From NCBI RefSeq assembly GCF_000155595.1, contig NZ_DS989904.1, positions 4,048,786 to 4,112,785 on the forward strand: a stretch of DNA of 64,000 nt, given 5' to 3'. This stretch comes from Synechococcus sp. PCC 7335. Lineage in GTDB: Bacteria > Cyanobacteriota > Cyanobacteriia > Phormidesmidales > Phormidesmidaceae. Every line of letters begins with the position of its first letter. The first letter of the stretch is position 1. Shown here in pieces: positions 39,447 through 48,564 of the stretch. The notes under the pieces are model-generated. The model ran no database searches. It was not told where the DNA came from and saw nothing but the letters and a program-made list of their open reading frames with translations. The position numbers and the translations under genes are program-made.

Positions 39447-40352
39447 CTAAGCTGCTAGGTACTGTTGACTATACTTGTCCCAATCAAGCTGATAATCTAC
39501 GATTTCGGCTTTTACAGCAGGATACTGAGACAAGAGCTTTTGAGCCGAAGGTAGCGAGGACTGAATGCAGGCGATCGCTGCCGCTAGCTGTTGCTCTTTT
39601 CTAGACGTGTCTAGCGCGCGTTCTAGATCGCTTAAAAATTGATCGTTTAAGAAAGGACCTATCAGTCGCCAAAGTTCAGGTGTGACCTCGCGCTTAGCAG
39701 CCCAGCGTTCGTGAGCATAGTCTGAGAGCATACGAGCTAGCTCGGGATTGGCCCGCTGGTCAAGCTGTTGAATCAGATGCAGCGGACTATCAACAAATAC
39801 CGCCTTGAGCACCATTTGATTCCAAGTAAGTCGTTCGAAATAGTCACCTGGGAAAGGGTTATTAAGCGCGATCGCATTGAAGACTGCCGTTATGCTAGTC
39901 CGTAGCCCTTCAGCCGCCCTGGCAACAAACAGGTGAGGATGAGGCAGCAGCGGCAAACTTTGATAGAGTGCAATTTGCTCGCTAACATCAGCTGCGCTAA
40001 AAAGCTTTTCAACTAAGGTGTGGTATCGCTGGGCATCATGAGTTGGTAATGATAAAAGTATTAAGCTCCGTCCAGCTTGATCAAGACTCCAACCACTAGG
40101 TACCCAGCCTACTCGGATAGAGTTAGCTTCTCGTACATCAGAATCTGCCAGCTTTAAGTCAGCCTTGGTAGTGTAGCGAGGCACTGAACTAAAAGTTGTG
40201 AACAGTAGACGTTCTGAGACATCCTTCTTATTTAGCTGTTCTAGCTTATCTTCTAACCAAGCAAGTTGCTCAGAAGACGTCTGCTGCTCAAGCCATTGAT
40301 ACAGCAGCGCTTTAGCTTCTTTAGCTTGTAAAATGTTCGTAGAAGAAGTCAT
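39447..40352 (-). CDS. eboA: EboA family metabolite traffic protein
   Basis: This 301-residue soluble helical protein without known catalytic motifs has a composition and blocks (LLYQWLEQQTSSEQLAWLEDKL; RVGWVPSGWSLDQAGRSLILLSLP; FPGDYFERLTWNQMVLKAVFVD) that fit EboA. It is first in the minus-strand run and so defines a complete eboABCDEF order. The probable role is structural or substrate handling in the export pathway; no enzymatic activity is known. The promoter should lie in the 514-bp gap shared with the chromatic acclimation kinase. Confidence 0.85.
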   Translation of the reverse strand: MTSSTNILQAKEAKALLYQWLEQQTSSEQLAWLEDKLEQLNKKDVSERLLFTTFSSVPRYTTKADLKLADSDVREANSIRVGWVPSGWSLDQAGRSLILLSLPTHDAQRYHTLVEKLFSAADVSEQIALYQSLPLLPHPHLFVARAAEGLRTSITAVFNAIALNNPFPGDYFERLTWNQMVLKAVFVDSPLHLIQQLDQRANPELARMLSDYAHERWAAKREVTPELWRLIGPFLNDQFLSDLERALDTSRKEQQLAAAIACIQSSLPSAQKLLSQYPAVKAEIVDYQLDWDKYSQQYLAA

Positions 40353-40866
40353 TATGAGATTTGGTTAAAGCGTGGTGTTTACAGGATGCTGTATTTATTT
40401 ATCGAAAGGGTTCAGTCCAAAGAGAGAGAACTTTGCAGCGGTTAGATCAACAGTTGATTTTTCTAACTGCCTTGAGAGTAACTAACTTGTCTAATCAAAG
40501 TTTGTTGCAGCGTCGTTGCAAAAAGGATCTTAATCAAGATATGAAAAATTGGTGAATAGCTTGATTTATGGCAGAAAGTTATGGATAACGCCGTATTGAA
40601 GAATTGAAACCTTTCAGCGGCGTTACCCAGTAGGACCAAGTGGTACGGGACTAGTGGATATATCAGATCAGTCTGTAGCCGAAATGGCTAGTAGATGCGA
40701 ATAACTAAGCACAAAAAAGCTCTGTAACGATAGCTGTTTAAAACTTTAATAATCAAAACAGTTTTGTAACGGATGTAGTAGATATCTCATACCTTTGAAG
40801 TAGGATAAGCGGCTTTCTTCAAGGGTCGCTATCCCTTGAACCCTTTACGGTCGGAGTCCTGAGAAG
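40353..40866. promoter_or_regulatory. divergent promoter region between eboA and the RcaE-like kinase
   Basis: 514 bp. It contains a hairpin at 40820-40838 (CAAGGG / CCCTTG, 7-nt loop) in the probable leader of the kinase gene and two copies of TGTAACG (about 40722 and 40764). A plus-strand frame at 40361-40555 has no ribosome binding site and unnatural composition. No L box (TTGCACA pair) was seen here. Confidence 0.4.
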
Positions 40867-43155
40867 ATGTCAGCTATTTCTAAGGTGGCCCCTTCGCTGA
40901 GCATAAATTCTCTGTATTGGCAGGGGATGATAGATGTTAATCCGCTGACAGCCTCTAGCCAAACTCAGCTAGCAAAGGTCTTGGCACGCTTGAACTCTCA
41001 TCCAGCAGCGGGCTGCATCTTGGCTGTCTATCGGCGTAAGGTTGTAGGGATTGCTACTCGTCAAGATCTGATGAGTGCTTTAGCACAAAATCCTAAGTGG
41101 GCTAGCATGCGGCTTGCTCAAATAGTGACTCGTCCGGTAATTACTGTAAAGCGCTCGGCAATCACTCATGTCACGCACGTCATAGATTTGTTAGAACAGC
41201 ATCAAATAAGCTATCTGCCCGTGGTCGACGACAATGACTGTTTACTAGGTCTGATCGACCAAACTCGCCTGCTAAGAGCATTACAAAATCAGTTCACCCA
41301 TCACTCACCCGAACAGTCAGGACGAGCTCAAATTTTTGCAGATATTACACTCAAAATTCGCCAGTCTTTGCAGCTCAAAGACATTTTGCAAACGACCGTT
41401 GACGAGATTCAGCATCTGTTGAATGCGGATCGGGTATTGATCTATCAAGTACTGCCTGATGGCACTGGGAAAGCCGTAAGTGAAGCGGTACAAGCACCTT
41501 ATCCTTCTATTATAGAAATTCCTTTTCCTGAAGAGGTGTTTCCAGAAGACTACCAGGCGCTCTATGCTGAAGGACGCATACGCGCTGTCACTGATGTGCG
41601 TAGCCCAAAGGCAAACATTGCCGAGTGCCTAGTTGAGTTTCTTGCCCAATGGGATGTTCGATCAAAGCTGATTGTTCCGATTGTTCGCCCGATTAGCCCT
41701 GCAATTAGTCCTTCTACCAACAGTGCTGAAGATACCGTGCCTGTGCATAAGCATCTTTGGGGACTGTTGATTGCTCACCAGTGCCGCCAGCCTCGCCAGT
41801 GGTCAGACCTTGAGCTAGATCTGATGCAGCAGCTTGCCGGGCAAATTAGCCTAGCACTTTCCCAAGGTCAGCTGATGGAGTATTTAGAAGAGCGAGTTAA
41901 GTTGCGTACTACCGAGCTGACTCAAGCGAACAATGCTTTGCAGCAAGAAATTCAAGAGCGCAAGCAGATAGGCAAAGCGCTGCGTCAAAGTGAAGCTCAG
42001 CTTCGATTAATCACTAACAATTTGCCAGTGCTCATTGCTTATATAGATTGTCACCAACGCTATCAGTTCAACAATTTGAGCTATGAGCAGTGGTTAGGAT
42101 TTTCACCAGTGGATATGGCTGGAAAAACGATTCAACAAGTAATAGGCGCTGCTCACTATCGGAGCATTCAACCTCATATTGAGACAGTACTCTCCGGTCA
42201 ACAGGTAACGTATGAGAGTGAACTAACTTTTCGAGATGGACGCGATCGCTCGGTAAGCGTTACCTACATTCCTCACATAGAAACCGCTAAGGAACCAAAA
42301 TCTTCACAAGCATCTGATTCAGATGAGCACAAACAGAATAATCGGCGAGATTCAAGACAGGTTAAAGGCTTTTTCGCTCTGACAACTGATATTAGCGATC
42401 GCAAAGCGATTGAGCGGATGAAAGATGAATTTATTGCCGTCGTCAGTCACGAGCTACGTACACCACTGACCTCTATTCATACTTCTCTTAAATTGCTGGC
42501 AACAGGGCTACTTGGCCAACTACTTGCAGAAGGTCAGGAAATGCTAACTGTTGCCGATGAGAATACCGATCGGCTGGTGCGCCTAGTCAATAACGTTCTC
42601 GATCTGCAGCGTATAGAATCTGGTGAAGTCACGCTTGATGCGCAGGAATGTGAGGCGGCTGAACTGTTAGATGAAGCCGTTGAGAGTGTGCTGACCATCG
42701 CGCAGCAGCATAATATTAGAATAGAGGCCCACGCAGAGTCGCTTTCTATCTGGGCCGATCCAGACTACATTGTGCGGGCGCTGACAAATCTGCTTGGCAA
42801 CGCGATTAAATTCTCTCCTGCAGGCGAGGTCGTTTGCCTCACTGTCAAAGCTGTTAGTTCGTCTTTAGAAAAACCTAGCACAGATCAAGAAATGGCCTTG
42901 TTTTGCGTTCAAGATAACGGACAAGGCATTCCCCACAACAAACTCGACAGCATCTTTGAGCGTTTTCAGCAGGTCGATTCTTCTGACTCTCGTAAAAAAG
43001 GAGGGACAGGATTAGGCTTGACTATCTGTCGAAAAATCGTAGAACAGCATGGAGGTAAAATCTGGGCAGAGAGTCAACTAGGTAAAGGCAGCCGCTTTTC
43101 CTTTACCGTACCACTTGCGCCTCTTTTGAAGGAATCGTCCGCTCCAGTCTCCTAG
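40867..43155 (+). CDS. rcaE: RcaE-like photoreceptor histidine kinase (CBS-GAF-PAS-HisKA-HATPase)
   Basis: Domains of this 762-residue protein: a CBS pair (about 18-143), a phytochrome/cyanobacteriochrome-type GAF (155-340), a coiled coil, PAS (378-500), HisKA with His528 in [10 protein letters not shown], and HATPase with DNGQGIP and GGTGLGLTI. Cys254 of the GAF ([12 protein letters not shown]) lies where the bilin-binding Cys sits, but the usual next His is Leu. There is no PHY domain, so it is not a canonical phytochrome or RfpA. With the RcaF- and RcaC-like genes next to it, it is the likely light-colour sensor. Bilin type and colour range cannot be read from sequence. The ATG has GGAG 11 bp upstream. 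Confidence 0.75.
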   Translation: MSAISKVAPSLSINSLYWQGMIDVNPLTASSQTQLAKVLARLNSHPAAGCILAVYRRKVVGIATRQDLMSALAQNPKWASMRLAQIVTRPVITVKRSAITHVTHVIDLLEQHQISYLPVVDDNDCLLGLIDQTRLLRALQNQFTHHSPEQSGRAQIFADITLKIRQSLQLKDILQTTVDEIQHLLNADRVLIYQVLPDGTGKAVSEAVQAPYPSIIEIPFPEEVFPEDYQALYAEGRIRAVTDVRSPKANIAECLVEFLAQWDVRSKLIVPIVRPISPAISPSTNSAEDTVPVHKHLWGLLIAHQCRQPRQWSDLELDLMQQLAGQISLALSQGQLMEYLEERVKLRTTELTQANNALQQEIQERKQIGKALRQSEAQLRLITNNLPVLIAYIDCHQRYQFNNLSYEQWLGFSPVDMAGKTIQQVIGAAHYRSIQPHIETVLSGQQVTYESELTFRDGRDRSVSVTYIPHIETAKEPKSSQASDSDEHKQNNRRDSRQVKGFFALTTDISDRKAIERMKDEFIAVVSHELRTPLTSIHTSLKLLATGLLGQLLAEGQEMLTVADENTDRLVRLVNNVLDLQRIESGEVTLDAQECEAAELLDEAVESVLTIAQQHNIRIEAHAESLSIWADPDYIVRALTNLLGNAIKFSPAGEVVCLTVKAVSSSLEKPSTDQEMALFCVQDNGQGIPHNKLDSIFERFQQVDSSDSRKKGGTGLGLTICRKIVEQHGGKIWAESQLGKGSRFSFTVPLAPLLKESSAPVS

Positions 43156-43184
43156 AACTGTTCCTAGAACTATCTTGTAGAACT

Positions 43185-43568
43185 ATGCACTCACCAAAAC
43201 GTATCCTCATTGTCGATGACGAGGAATCTATTCAAAAAGTAGTGAAACTCAGCTTAAAAATTGAGGCTAGTTGGGAGGGAGTGACAGCCTCTTCTGGTGA
43301 GGAGGGCATTCGTCAGGCGCAAAGCCTTCAGCCGGATGCTATTTTGCTCGATGTGATGATGCCAGATATGGACGGAATCGCTACCTTTGCTGCCCTAGAG
43401 AGAAACCCGAAAACGCGAACGATTCCAGTTATTTTACTAACGGCAAAAACACAGGCATTCGAGAAGCGACTTTTTCAAGAAATTGGTGTTGCTGGTGTGA
43501 TTACAAAGCCCTTTGAACCCCTATCTTTGGCCAGCAAGATCGCACAGCTACTGCACTGGACTCTTTAG
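43185..43568 (+). CDS. rcaF: RcaF-like single-domain response regulator
   Basis: This 127-residue receiver domain stands alone: acidic pair Asp11-Asp12, phospho-acceptor Asp56 (AILLDVMMPD), Thr in LLTAKT and Lys in ITKPFEP. In chromatic acclimation type 3, RcaF is the small receiver thought to relay phosphate from the kinase to the HPt domain of RcaC. It starts 29 bp after the kinase stop, so the two are cotranscribed. RcaC follows after about 295 bp and probably has its own promoter. Confidence 0.8.
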   Translation: MHSPKRILIVDDEESIQKVVKLSLKIEASWEGVTASSGEEGIRQAQSLQPDAILLDVMMPDMDGIATFAALERNPKTRTIPVILLTAKTQAFEKRLFQEIGVAGVITKPFEPLSLASKIAQLLHWTL

Positions 43569-43863
43569 CACCAATGTCTGTATAGGTGAACAGGCCTGTA
43601 GATGAACAGCCAAAAGGATACATTGATAGGGGAGCGAATAGGTGAAACGAACAGAAGTATTGAATGAACGACTTCAAATAGCGTAGATAAAACAAGAATA
43701 CATTCTCACTTACACATCTCACTGTCTCAGTTAACTTGACTGTCGTCGCTTAAGGCGTCACCTGTGGTTTTCCAAGAATATACATCGTTCTCACTGACTT
43801 GCCAGATACAATGGATATAAGTGCATAGCAAAACCAGATTGACAGTGCCATTACAAAGGTTAT

Positions 43864-45774
43864 ATGAGAGTTCTATTAGTAGATGATGACAATGCACTGG
43901 CCTCGCTGCTCACTTCTCAGCTAGCAGCGCACAACTATATTGTTGATCACGTTGCGGATGGGGAAACGGGATGGGCCTATGCCTCTACTTTTGACTATGA
44001 TCTAGTTGTTTTAGATTGGATGTTGCCTCAGTTGAGCGGGGTTCATTTATGTCAGCGCCTACGTAGGCAAGGCTGTGGCGTGCCAATTCTTCTATTAACC
44101 GTAAAGAATGAGCAAAGAAATAAAATAGAAGGCTTAGAGGCAGGTGCAGACGATTACGTCGTTAAACCGTTTGATATGGACGAGCTACTTGCGAGAATTC
44201 GAGTACTGCTAAGACGAACGCCTCACGAAACGGAACCAGTTTTAATCTGGGGCAATTTACAGCTCGATCCTATTAGCACTCAGGTGCATTATTCTGGGCA
44301 GCTGGTCACACTGACGGCCAAAGAGTATTCTCTTTTAGAACTTTTTTTACGCTCTCCCCATCAGGTATACAGTGCAACGGTTTTGCTAGGTAAGCTGTGG
44401 TCCTCTCAAGAATTTCCTAGTGAAGCAACAGTGCGATCGCATCTTCGGCGACTACGGCAAAAGCTCAGTCAAGCAGGAGCTGCGCCCGATTTAATCGAAA
44501 CAGTCCATGGGCTAGGCTATCGGCTCAAATCATTGGTGATTGATGCAGCGCCCACAGCGGCCAATACCGATGTTCCTGATCAGCGCGCAGCACGCTACCT
44601 AGAGGGCCTGACTCAGGCCTGGAAAGCCCATAAGGGAGAAAGTTTGGCTCGCTGGCAAACACTCCTAGAGATTTCTCAGACGCTACAGATGAAAGAACTT
44701 AGCGAGCAGCAGCGAACTCAGGCAATGCAGATTGCTCACAGCCTAGCAGGCACATTGGGTACTTTTGGCTTGATGGAAGGATATCGACTCTCTCTACAGG
44801 TAGAGCAACTATTGCTACGCTCAGGCGATCGCTCTAGAGTGAGTTTTTCAACTGCTGAAGCTGCTCAGTTTCATACGATTGTGACTACGCTTGGACATAC
44901 GCTAGACGAAGCGCCTCGGCTAGTTTGTCCTGTCGACAATCCACCAAATGCGCCTAAGGCAATGATGATAGATGTCAACGGCATGTCTTATGTTCAGCAG
45001 CTGATGGCGATGGGTATTGCTCAGGGAATAGAGATGAGCGTAATTGCATCTGTAGAAGCAGCGTCACACTCACTGTGGCTTGATCGGCCGCTGAAAACAG
45101 CATCAGAATTTCTTACGTCACTGCCTGATATGGTTCTGGTAAATCTGGTAGCAGGGGAAACGAACCCAGTGCTAGATGAGCCAATTTTACAGAAGCTGTT
45201 GTACTTTATCCAACAGGTTTCAGAACGTTGGCCGCAGATCAAGATAACAGTAATTACGCCTCAGGCCGACTTTGGCAATCGGTTAGACTTGGTCCGTCGC
45301 GGCGGTGTGCTGATATTAGAGTATCCTGTTGTCCCTGCAAAGGTTCTAGAGATAATGTGCCGAATGCTGGAACTAAACGCTCGCCCGAGTAAGATCATGA
45401 TTGTAGATGACGATGCTCACTATCTTAAGCAGGTAGTTCAACTGCTGCATCCATGGAACTTTGAAATCACGCCTTTAACCAACCCACAGCGGTTTTGGAC
45501 ACTATTCAATCAGGTGCTGCCTGATTTAGTCGTGTTCGATGTTGAGATGCCCCAAATTAATGGATTTGAGCTTGCTAGAGTGTTGCGTAGCCATACTAAG
45601 TGGCAGCATCTACCGATTGTGTTTCTAAGTGTGCATGGCGATGCTGCCAAACAAGAACAGGCCTTTGCCATAGGCGCAGACGACTACATTACTAAACCTG
45701 TTCATGGAAAGGCCTTCGCTACTAGACTGTTAAACCGCCTTAACCAAACAGCCGATATTCGTCGCCCAGCTTAA
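43864..45774 (+). CDS. rcaC: RcaC-type response regulator (REC - OmpR/PhoB DNA-binding - HPt - REC)
   Basis: Domain order in this 636-residue protein: receiver 1 (1-116, phospho-Asp51 in VVLDWMLPQ), OmpR/PhoB winged helix (about 126-222, LTAKEYSLLELFLRS and EATVRSHLRRLRQKL), and HPt (about 235-345, His in IAHSLAGTLGTFG). A degenerate receiver-like segment (about 370-510) and receiver 2 (about 515-632, VVFDVEMPQ and YITKP) follow. This unusual four-part order is the mark of RcaC, the master regulator of type-3 chromatic acclimation, which binds L boxes at cpc2 and pcyA promoters. Two L-box-like sites follow this gene. Confidence 0.9.
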   Translation: MRVLLVDDDNALASLLTSQLAAHNYIVDHVADGETGWAYASTFDYDLVVLDWMLPQLSGVHLCQRLRRQGCGVPILLLTVKNEQRNKIEGLEAGADDYVVKPFDMDELLARIRVLLRRTPHETEPVLIWGNLQLDPISTQVHYSGQLVTLTAKEYSLLELFLRSPHQVYSATVLLGKLWSSQEFPSEATVRSHLRRLRQKLSQAGAAPDLIETVHGLGYRLKSLVIDAAPTAANTDVPDQRAARYLEGLTQAWKAHKGESLARWQTLLEISQTLQMKELSEQQRTQAMQIAHSLAGTLGTFGLMEGYRLSLQVEQLLLRSGDRSRVSFSTAEAAQFHTIVTTLGHTLDEAPRLVCPVDNPPNAPKAMMIDVNGMSYVQQLMAMGIAQGIEMSVIASVEAASHSLWLDRPLKTASEFLTSLPDMVLVNLVAGETNPVLDEPILQKLLYFIQQVSERWPQIKITVITPQADFGNRLDLVRRGGVLILEYPVVPAKVLEIMCRMLELNARPSKIMIVDDDAHYLKQVVQLLHPWNFEITPLTNPQRFWTLFNQVLPDLVVFDVEMPQINGFELARVLRSHTKWQHLPIVFLSVHGDAAKQEQAFAIGADDYITKPVHGKAFATRLLNRLNQTADIRRPA

Positions 45775-45793
45775 TCCTTACGTCTAACTGGGT

Positions 45794-45811
45794 TTGCACA
45801 AGGTCTGCACA
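45794..45811 (+). promoter_or_regulatory. L-box-like RcaC binding site upstream of pcyA
   Basis: TTGCACA-AGGT-CTGCACA: two heptamers differing at one base, exactly 4 bp apart, 209 bp before the pcyA ATG. A direct repeat of TTGCACA-like heptamers with a 4-bp spacer is the described RcaC L box. Confidence 0.75.
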
Positions 45812-45821
45812 GCAGGTATAG

Positions 45822-45847
45822 CAAAGTAAGCATGCATGCTTACTTTG
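45822..45847. terminator. 26-bp perfect palindrome after rcaC, terminator or regulatory hairpin
   Basis: Arms CAAAGTAAGCATG and CATGCTTACTTTG abut with no spacer. It lies 48 bp after the rcaC stop and 11 bp downstream of the L box. It is followed by TCTTGATATG, so the T-run is weak. It may end the rcaC transcript, or sit at the start of the pcyA transcript. Confidence 0.55.
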
Positions 45848-46019
45848 TCTTGATATGCATTCCCTAGTGCCGGACAACGACGCGGGGTCTCACCGCTGCT
45901 AGCTATGTTGCTTGTTGTTTCATTGGGTTTTTGGCTAGTGAGAGTGTTCTAAGCAACTCGACAGATGCCGTATAGGCCAAGGTAAGAAGCAGGAAAATCG
46001 CCAAGGATCTTGAAAAGTC

Positions 46020-46772
46020 ATGGTTCAGCTCACGCATAAGCCTATTTTGAAACAGCACCCTGCAATTTCTCAACTAGCTACGACGATCAAAAATATTTGG
46101 CACAAGCAATTGATGGTGTTTCCCTACGAGGTACCAACCGAATTGGGCTATGTCGAAGGTAGCTTAGAAGGGGAACAGCTAGTTATCCAAAACCTTTGCT
46201 ATCAGACTCTACAGTTTCGCAAGCTTCACTTAGAACTCGCTAAGGTCGGCAGCAATCTTGATATCTTGCATTGCGTCATGTTTCCCCATCTCTGCTTTGA
46301 TTTGCCCATTTTCGGGGTAGATATTGTGGTTGCCAGAGGCCACATTACTGCTGCTATTGTGGATTTGTCGCCGGTTTCGCCAGATGGCACCCTCCCTGTT
46401 AGCTACCGGCAAGCGCTGGAAGAAATCCCTGTCCCTCAATTCTCCAGTCCCAGAGCGCTACCAGAATGGGGAAGCATCTTCTCAAATCACTGCTTGTTTG
46501 TGCGTATAGAGACTCCTCAAGAAGCAATGAGCTTCTTGAATCAGGTGACACAGTACTTAGTGATACACTGCCGACTCGCCTGCGAATCTACTAAAGTTGA
46601 AGATACAGCGCGAGCCTCCATATGGGCAGGACAAAAGCACTACTGCCAACAGCAACAGAAAAATGATAAGACCCGCCGAATTCTAGAGCGAGCTTTTGAT
46701 AAGAAGTGGGCTCAGCGCTATTTGGAGACTATGCTATTCGATTGCGCTAGTCCAGACACCTTTTCTCCTTAA
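46020..46772 (+). CDS. pcyA: phycocyanobilin:ferredoxin oxidoreductase
   Basis: PcyA reduces biliverdin IXalpha to phycocyanobilin in two ferredoxin-dependent steps, supplying the chromophore of phycocyanin and of bilin photoreceptors. The 250-residue protein has the family blocks LGYVEGSLEGEQL, FRKLHLELAKVG, LDILHCVMFP and LPIFGVDIVVARG; these contain the conserved catalytic Glu, His and Asp. Its place between rcaC and cpcBA, behind an L box, points to light-colour control. It may be a second, regulated copy; the rest of the genome is not visible. Confidence 0.95.
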   Translation: MVQLTHKPILKQHPAISQLATTIKNIWHKQLMVFPYEVPTELGYVEGSLEGEQLVIQNLCYQTLQFRKLHLELAKVGSNLDILHCVMFPHLCFDLPIFGVDIVVARGHITAAIVDLSPVSPDGTLPVSYRQALEEIPVPQFSSPRALPEWGSIFSNHCLFVRIETPQEAMSFLNQVTQYLVIHCRLACESTKVEDTARASIWAGQKHYCQQQQKNDKTRRILERAFDKKWAQRYLETMLFDCASPDTFSP

Positions 46773-46989
46773 TCTGAAAGCTAACCACCTCATGGCAAAA
46801 CTACAGGTGGCGATTGTGTGCCAGTGACTTCGAAATTGCTGCGCTTGTGGTCGTGAATTTTGAAGATGAGACATCCTGACAGATGTAACCAATTGTAACT
46901 TTAATGAGAACAATCGTAATGTTTAGAAAGACCTGAAAAGCTTTTTGTAGAAGAGGTTTAGAGCTTTGTAACCGGATAGATACAAACTT

Positions 46990-47007
46990 ATGCACAATAT
47001 CTGCACA
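46990..47007 (+). promoter_or_regulatory. L-box-like RcaC binding site upstream of cpcB
   Basis: ATGCACA-ATAT-CTGCACA: heptamer direct repeat with a 4-bp spacer, on the same strand as cpcB and 420 bp before its ATG. Together with the site at 45794 it shares TGCACA-N5-TGCACA. Confidence 0.7.
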
Positions 47008-47376
47008 AGCAAATTGATTAAATCAAAGCATTGGTTCGAGCTACCTAAGTCTGTCGGTAAACCCGTCTGGAAATATTCTTTTTGGTCTTTTTTGTTTTTG
47101 CGATGTGTGTAATTTCTGTAGCGGATTGATTACTACTTTGGGGGCCAAGTCCTTCACAGAAGGTTTTATTCATAAACATTCTGTTAGGGATAGTCTCTAA
47201 GCGGTAAGCTATCTGCTCTTAGCTGTTTGGGAAAACATTTATTCACAACGCAACAGCATCTGTAGAGAGGACTGTGAAAAGAGATTGTGGTCGAGCTATG
47301 TCGATTGAGCAAGCAGTCAAGGAAAGCTTAGGTTTTCCTGGTTTATCTAATGTTTGCTTCAACGAGGTCTAACTGT

Positions 47377-47398
47377 CAGATATCTGTTAGATATCTGT
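47377..47398. repeat. tandem AGATATCTGT repeat in the cpcB leader
   Basis: AGATATCTGT at 47378-47387 and 47389-47398 (11-bp period); the first copy is part of the palindrome CAGATATCTG. It lies just upstream of the cpcB ribosome binding site (AGGAGAG) and could affect translation or mRNA stability. Confidence 0.5.
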
Positions 47399-47427
47399 GT
47401 TTTTGAGAAGTAGGAGAGCAATTCCAC

Positions 47428-47946
47428 ATGTACGATGTTTTTACGAAAGTGATTTCCCAGGCTGATGCGCGAGGCGAATACATTGGCGAGGACAAACTTG
47501 ATGCTCTAAACAAGCTGGTGTCAGAGGGCAACAAACGGATTGACACTGTCAACCGCATCACTAGCAACTCCTCTGAGATTGTGTCGAGTGCAGCCCGTTC
47601 ACTGTTTGCCGAACAGCCGCAGCTAATCGCCCCAGGTGGCAATGCCTATACCTCTCGCCGCATGGCTGCTTGTCTGCGAGATATGGAAATTATTTTGCGC
47701 TATGTCACCTACGCCATGTTTACCGGAGACGGTAGTGTCTTGGACGACCGTTGCTTGAACGGTCTGCGTGAAACCTATACCGCGCTGGGCGTCCCGGGCG
47801 GCTCTGTGGCTGCTGGGGTCGACAAAATGAAGGATACGGCGATCGCAATTGCCAATAATCGTGAGGGCATCACTCAAGGCGACTGTAGCTCTTTGATGGC
47901 CGAACTAGGTGGCTATTTCGATAAAGCTGCCGCCGCTGTCGGATAA
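47428..47946 (+). CDS. cpcB: phycocyanin beta subunit
   Basis: This 172-residue globin-fold antenna protein has chromophore cysteines Cys82 ([17 protein letters not shown]) and Cys153 (GDCSSL), and the methylated Asn72 in [10 protein letters not shown]. The block identity with phycocyanin ([13 protein letters not shown]) excludes phycoerythrin, phycoerythrocyanin and allophycocyanin beta chains. It is the first gene of cpcB-cpcA-linker-linker-cpcD and binds two phycocyanobilins. AGGAGAG lies 12 bp before the ATG. The L box and the neighbouring rca genes suggest an inducible copy like cpcB2 of type-3 chromatic adapters. Confidence 0.97.
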   Translation: MYDVFTKVISQADARGEYIGEDKLDALNKLVSEGNKRIDTVNRITSNSSEIVSSAARSLFAEQPQLIAPGGNAYTSRRMAACLRDMEIILRYVTYAMFTGDGSVLDDRCLNGLRETYTALGVPGGSVAAGVDKMKDTAIAIANNREGITQGDCSSLMAELGGYFDKAAAAVG

Positions 47947-48017
47947 AATTTCCCGTCTCCGCTAATTACTCGTCTAAATCGTCCATTTTCATACATTTTT
48001 CCAAGAGAGATTCCAAC

Positions 48018-48506
48018 ATGAAAACTCCCATGACTGAAGCGGTCGCAGCCGCTGATTCTCAAGGCCGTTTCCTCAGCAGCTCAGAACTACAGGTCGCCTT
48101 TGGCCGTTTTCGTCAGGCTCAGGCCGGACTATCTGCCGCTCAATCGTTGACTAAAAACGCTGATAGCTTGGTTAATGGCGCAGCTCAAGCCGTTTATCAA
48201 AAGTTTCCATACACCACCCAGATGCAGGGCAGCAACTTTGCTTCTTCATCTACTGGAAAAGAGAAGTGCTCAAGAGATATTGGTTACTACCTGCGGATGG
48301 TGACGTACTGTCTGATTGCAGGCGGTACTGGCCCAATGGATGAGTATCTTATCTCTGGCATTCAAGAGATCAACACAACGTTTGATCTTTCTCCTAGCTG
48401 GTATGTGGAGGCGCTTAAGCACATTAAGGCTAACCACGGTCTTAGTGGTGATGAAGCAGCTGAAGCAAACTCCTACTTTGACTATGCTATCAATTCGCTA
48501 AGCTAA
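48018..48506 (+). CDS. cpcA: phycocyanin alpha subunit
   Basis: The 162-residue alpha chain pairs with CpcB in trimers and hexamers of phycobilisome rods. The single chromophore Cys lies in [22 protein letters not shown], and [19 protein letters not shown] at the N-terminus is standard. The gap to cpcB is 71 bp, as in other cpc operons. A long hairpin follows it before the linker genes. Confidence 0.97.
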   Translation: MKTPMTEAVAAADSQGRFLSSSELQVAFGRFRQAQAGLSAAQSLTKNADSLVNGAAQAVYQKFPYTTQMQGSNFASSSTGKEKCSRDIGYYLRMVTYCLIAGGTGPMDEYLISGIQEINTTFDLSPSWYVEALKHIKANHGLSGDEAAEANSYFDYAINSLS

Positions 48507-48564
48507 CAGCTCACTGCAACAATTTGCTGAGCTGATACCTTCCTGAATGAATCAGCATAGCTGA

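Larger units (their letters stand above)
46773..47427. promoter_or_regulatory. promoter and long leader region of the phycocyanin operon
   Basis: 655 bp upstream of cpcB. It contains the L-box-like site at 46990-47007, an A/T-rich stretch at 47080-47120, a possible 24-codon upstream frame at 47298-47372 and an AGATATCTGT tandem repeat at 47378-47398. The start site cannot be located by eye. Long leaders are common for cpc operons. Confidence 0.55.

Noticed and set aside
40361-40555. 64-codon plus-strand frame upstream of the kinase
   Set aside because: No ribosome binding site, unnatural composition, and it lies in a divergent promoter region.
40867-45774. Far-red photoacclimation regulators (RfpA/RfpB/RfpC)
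   Set aside because: The kinase has a single GAF without a PHY domain, the large regulator has an HPt domain as in RcaC, and no far-red photosystem or allophycocyanin genes are adjacent.
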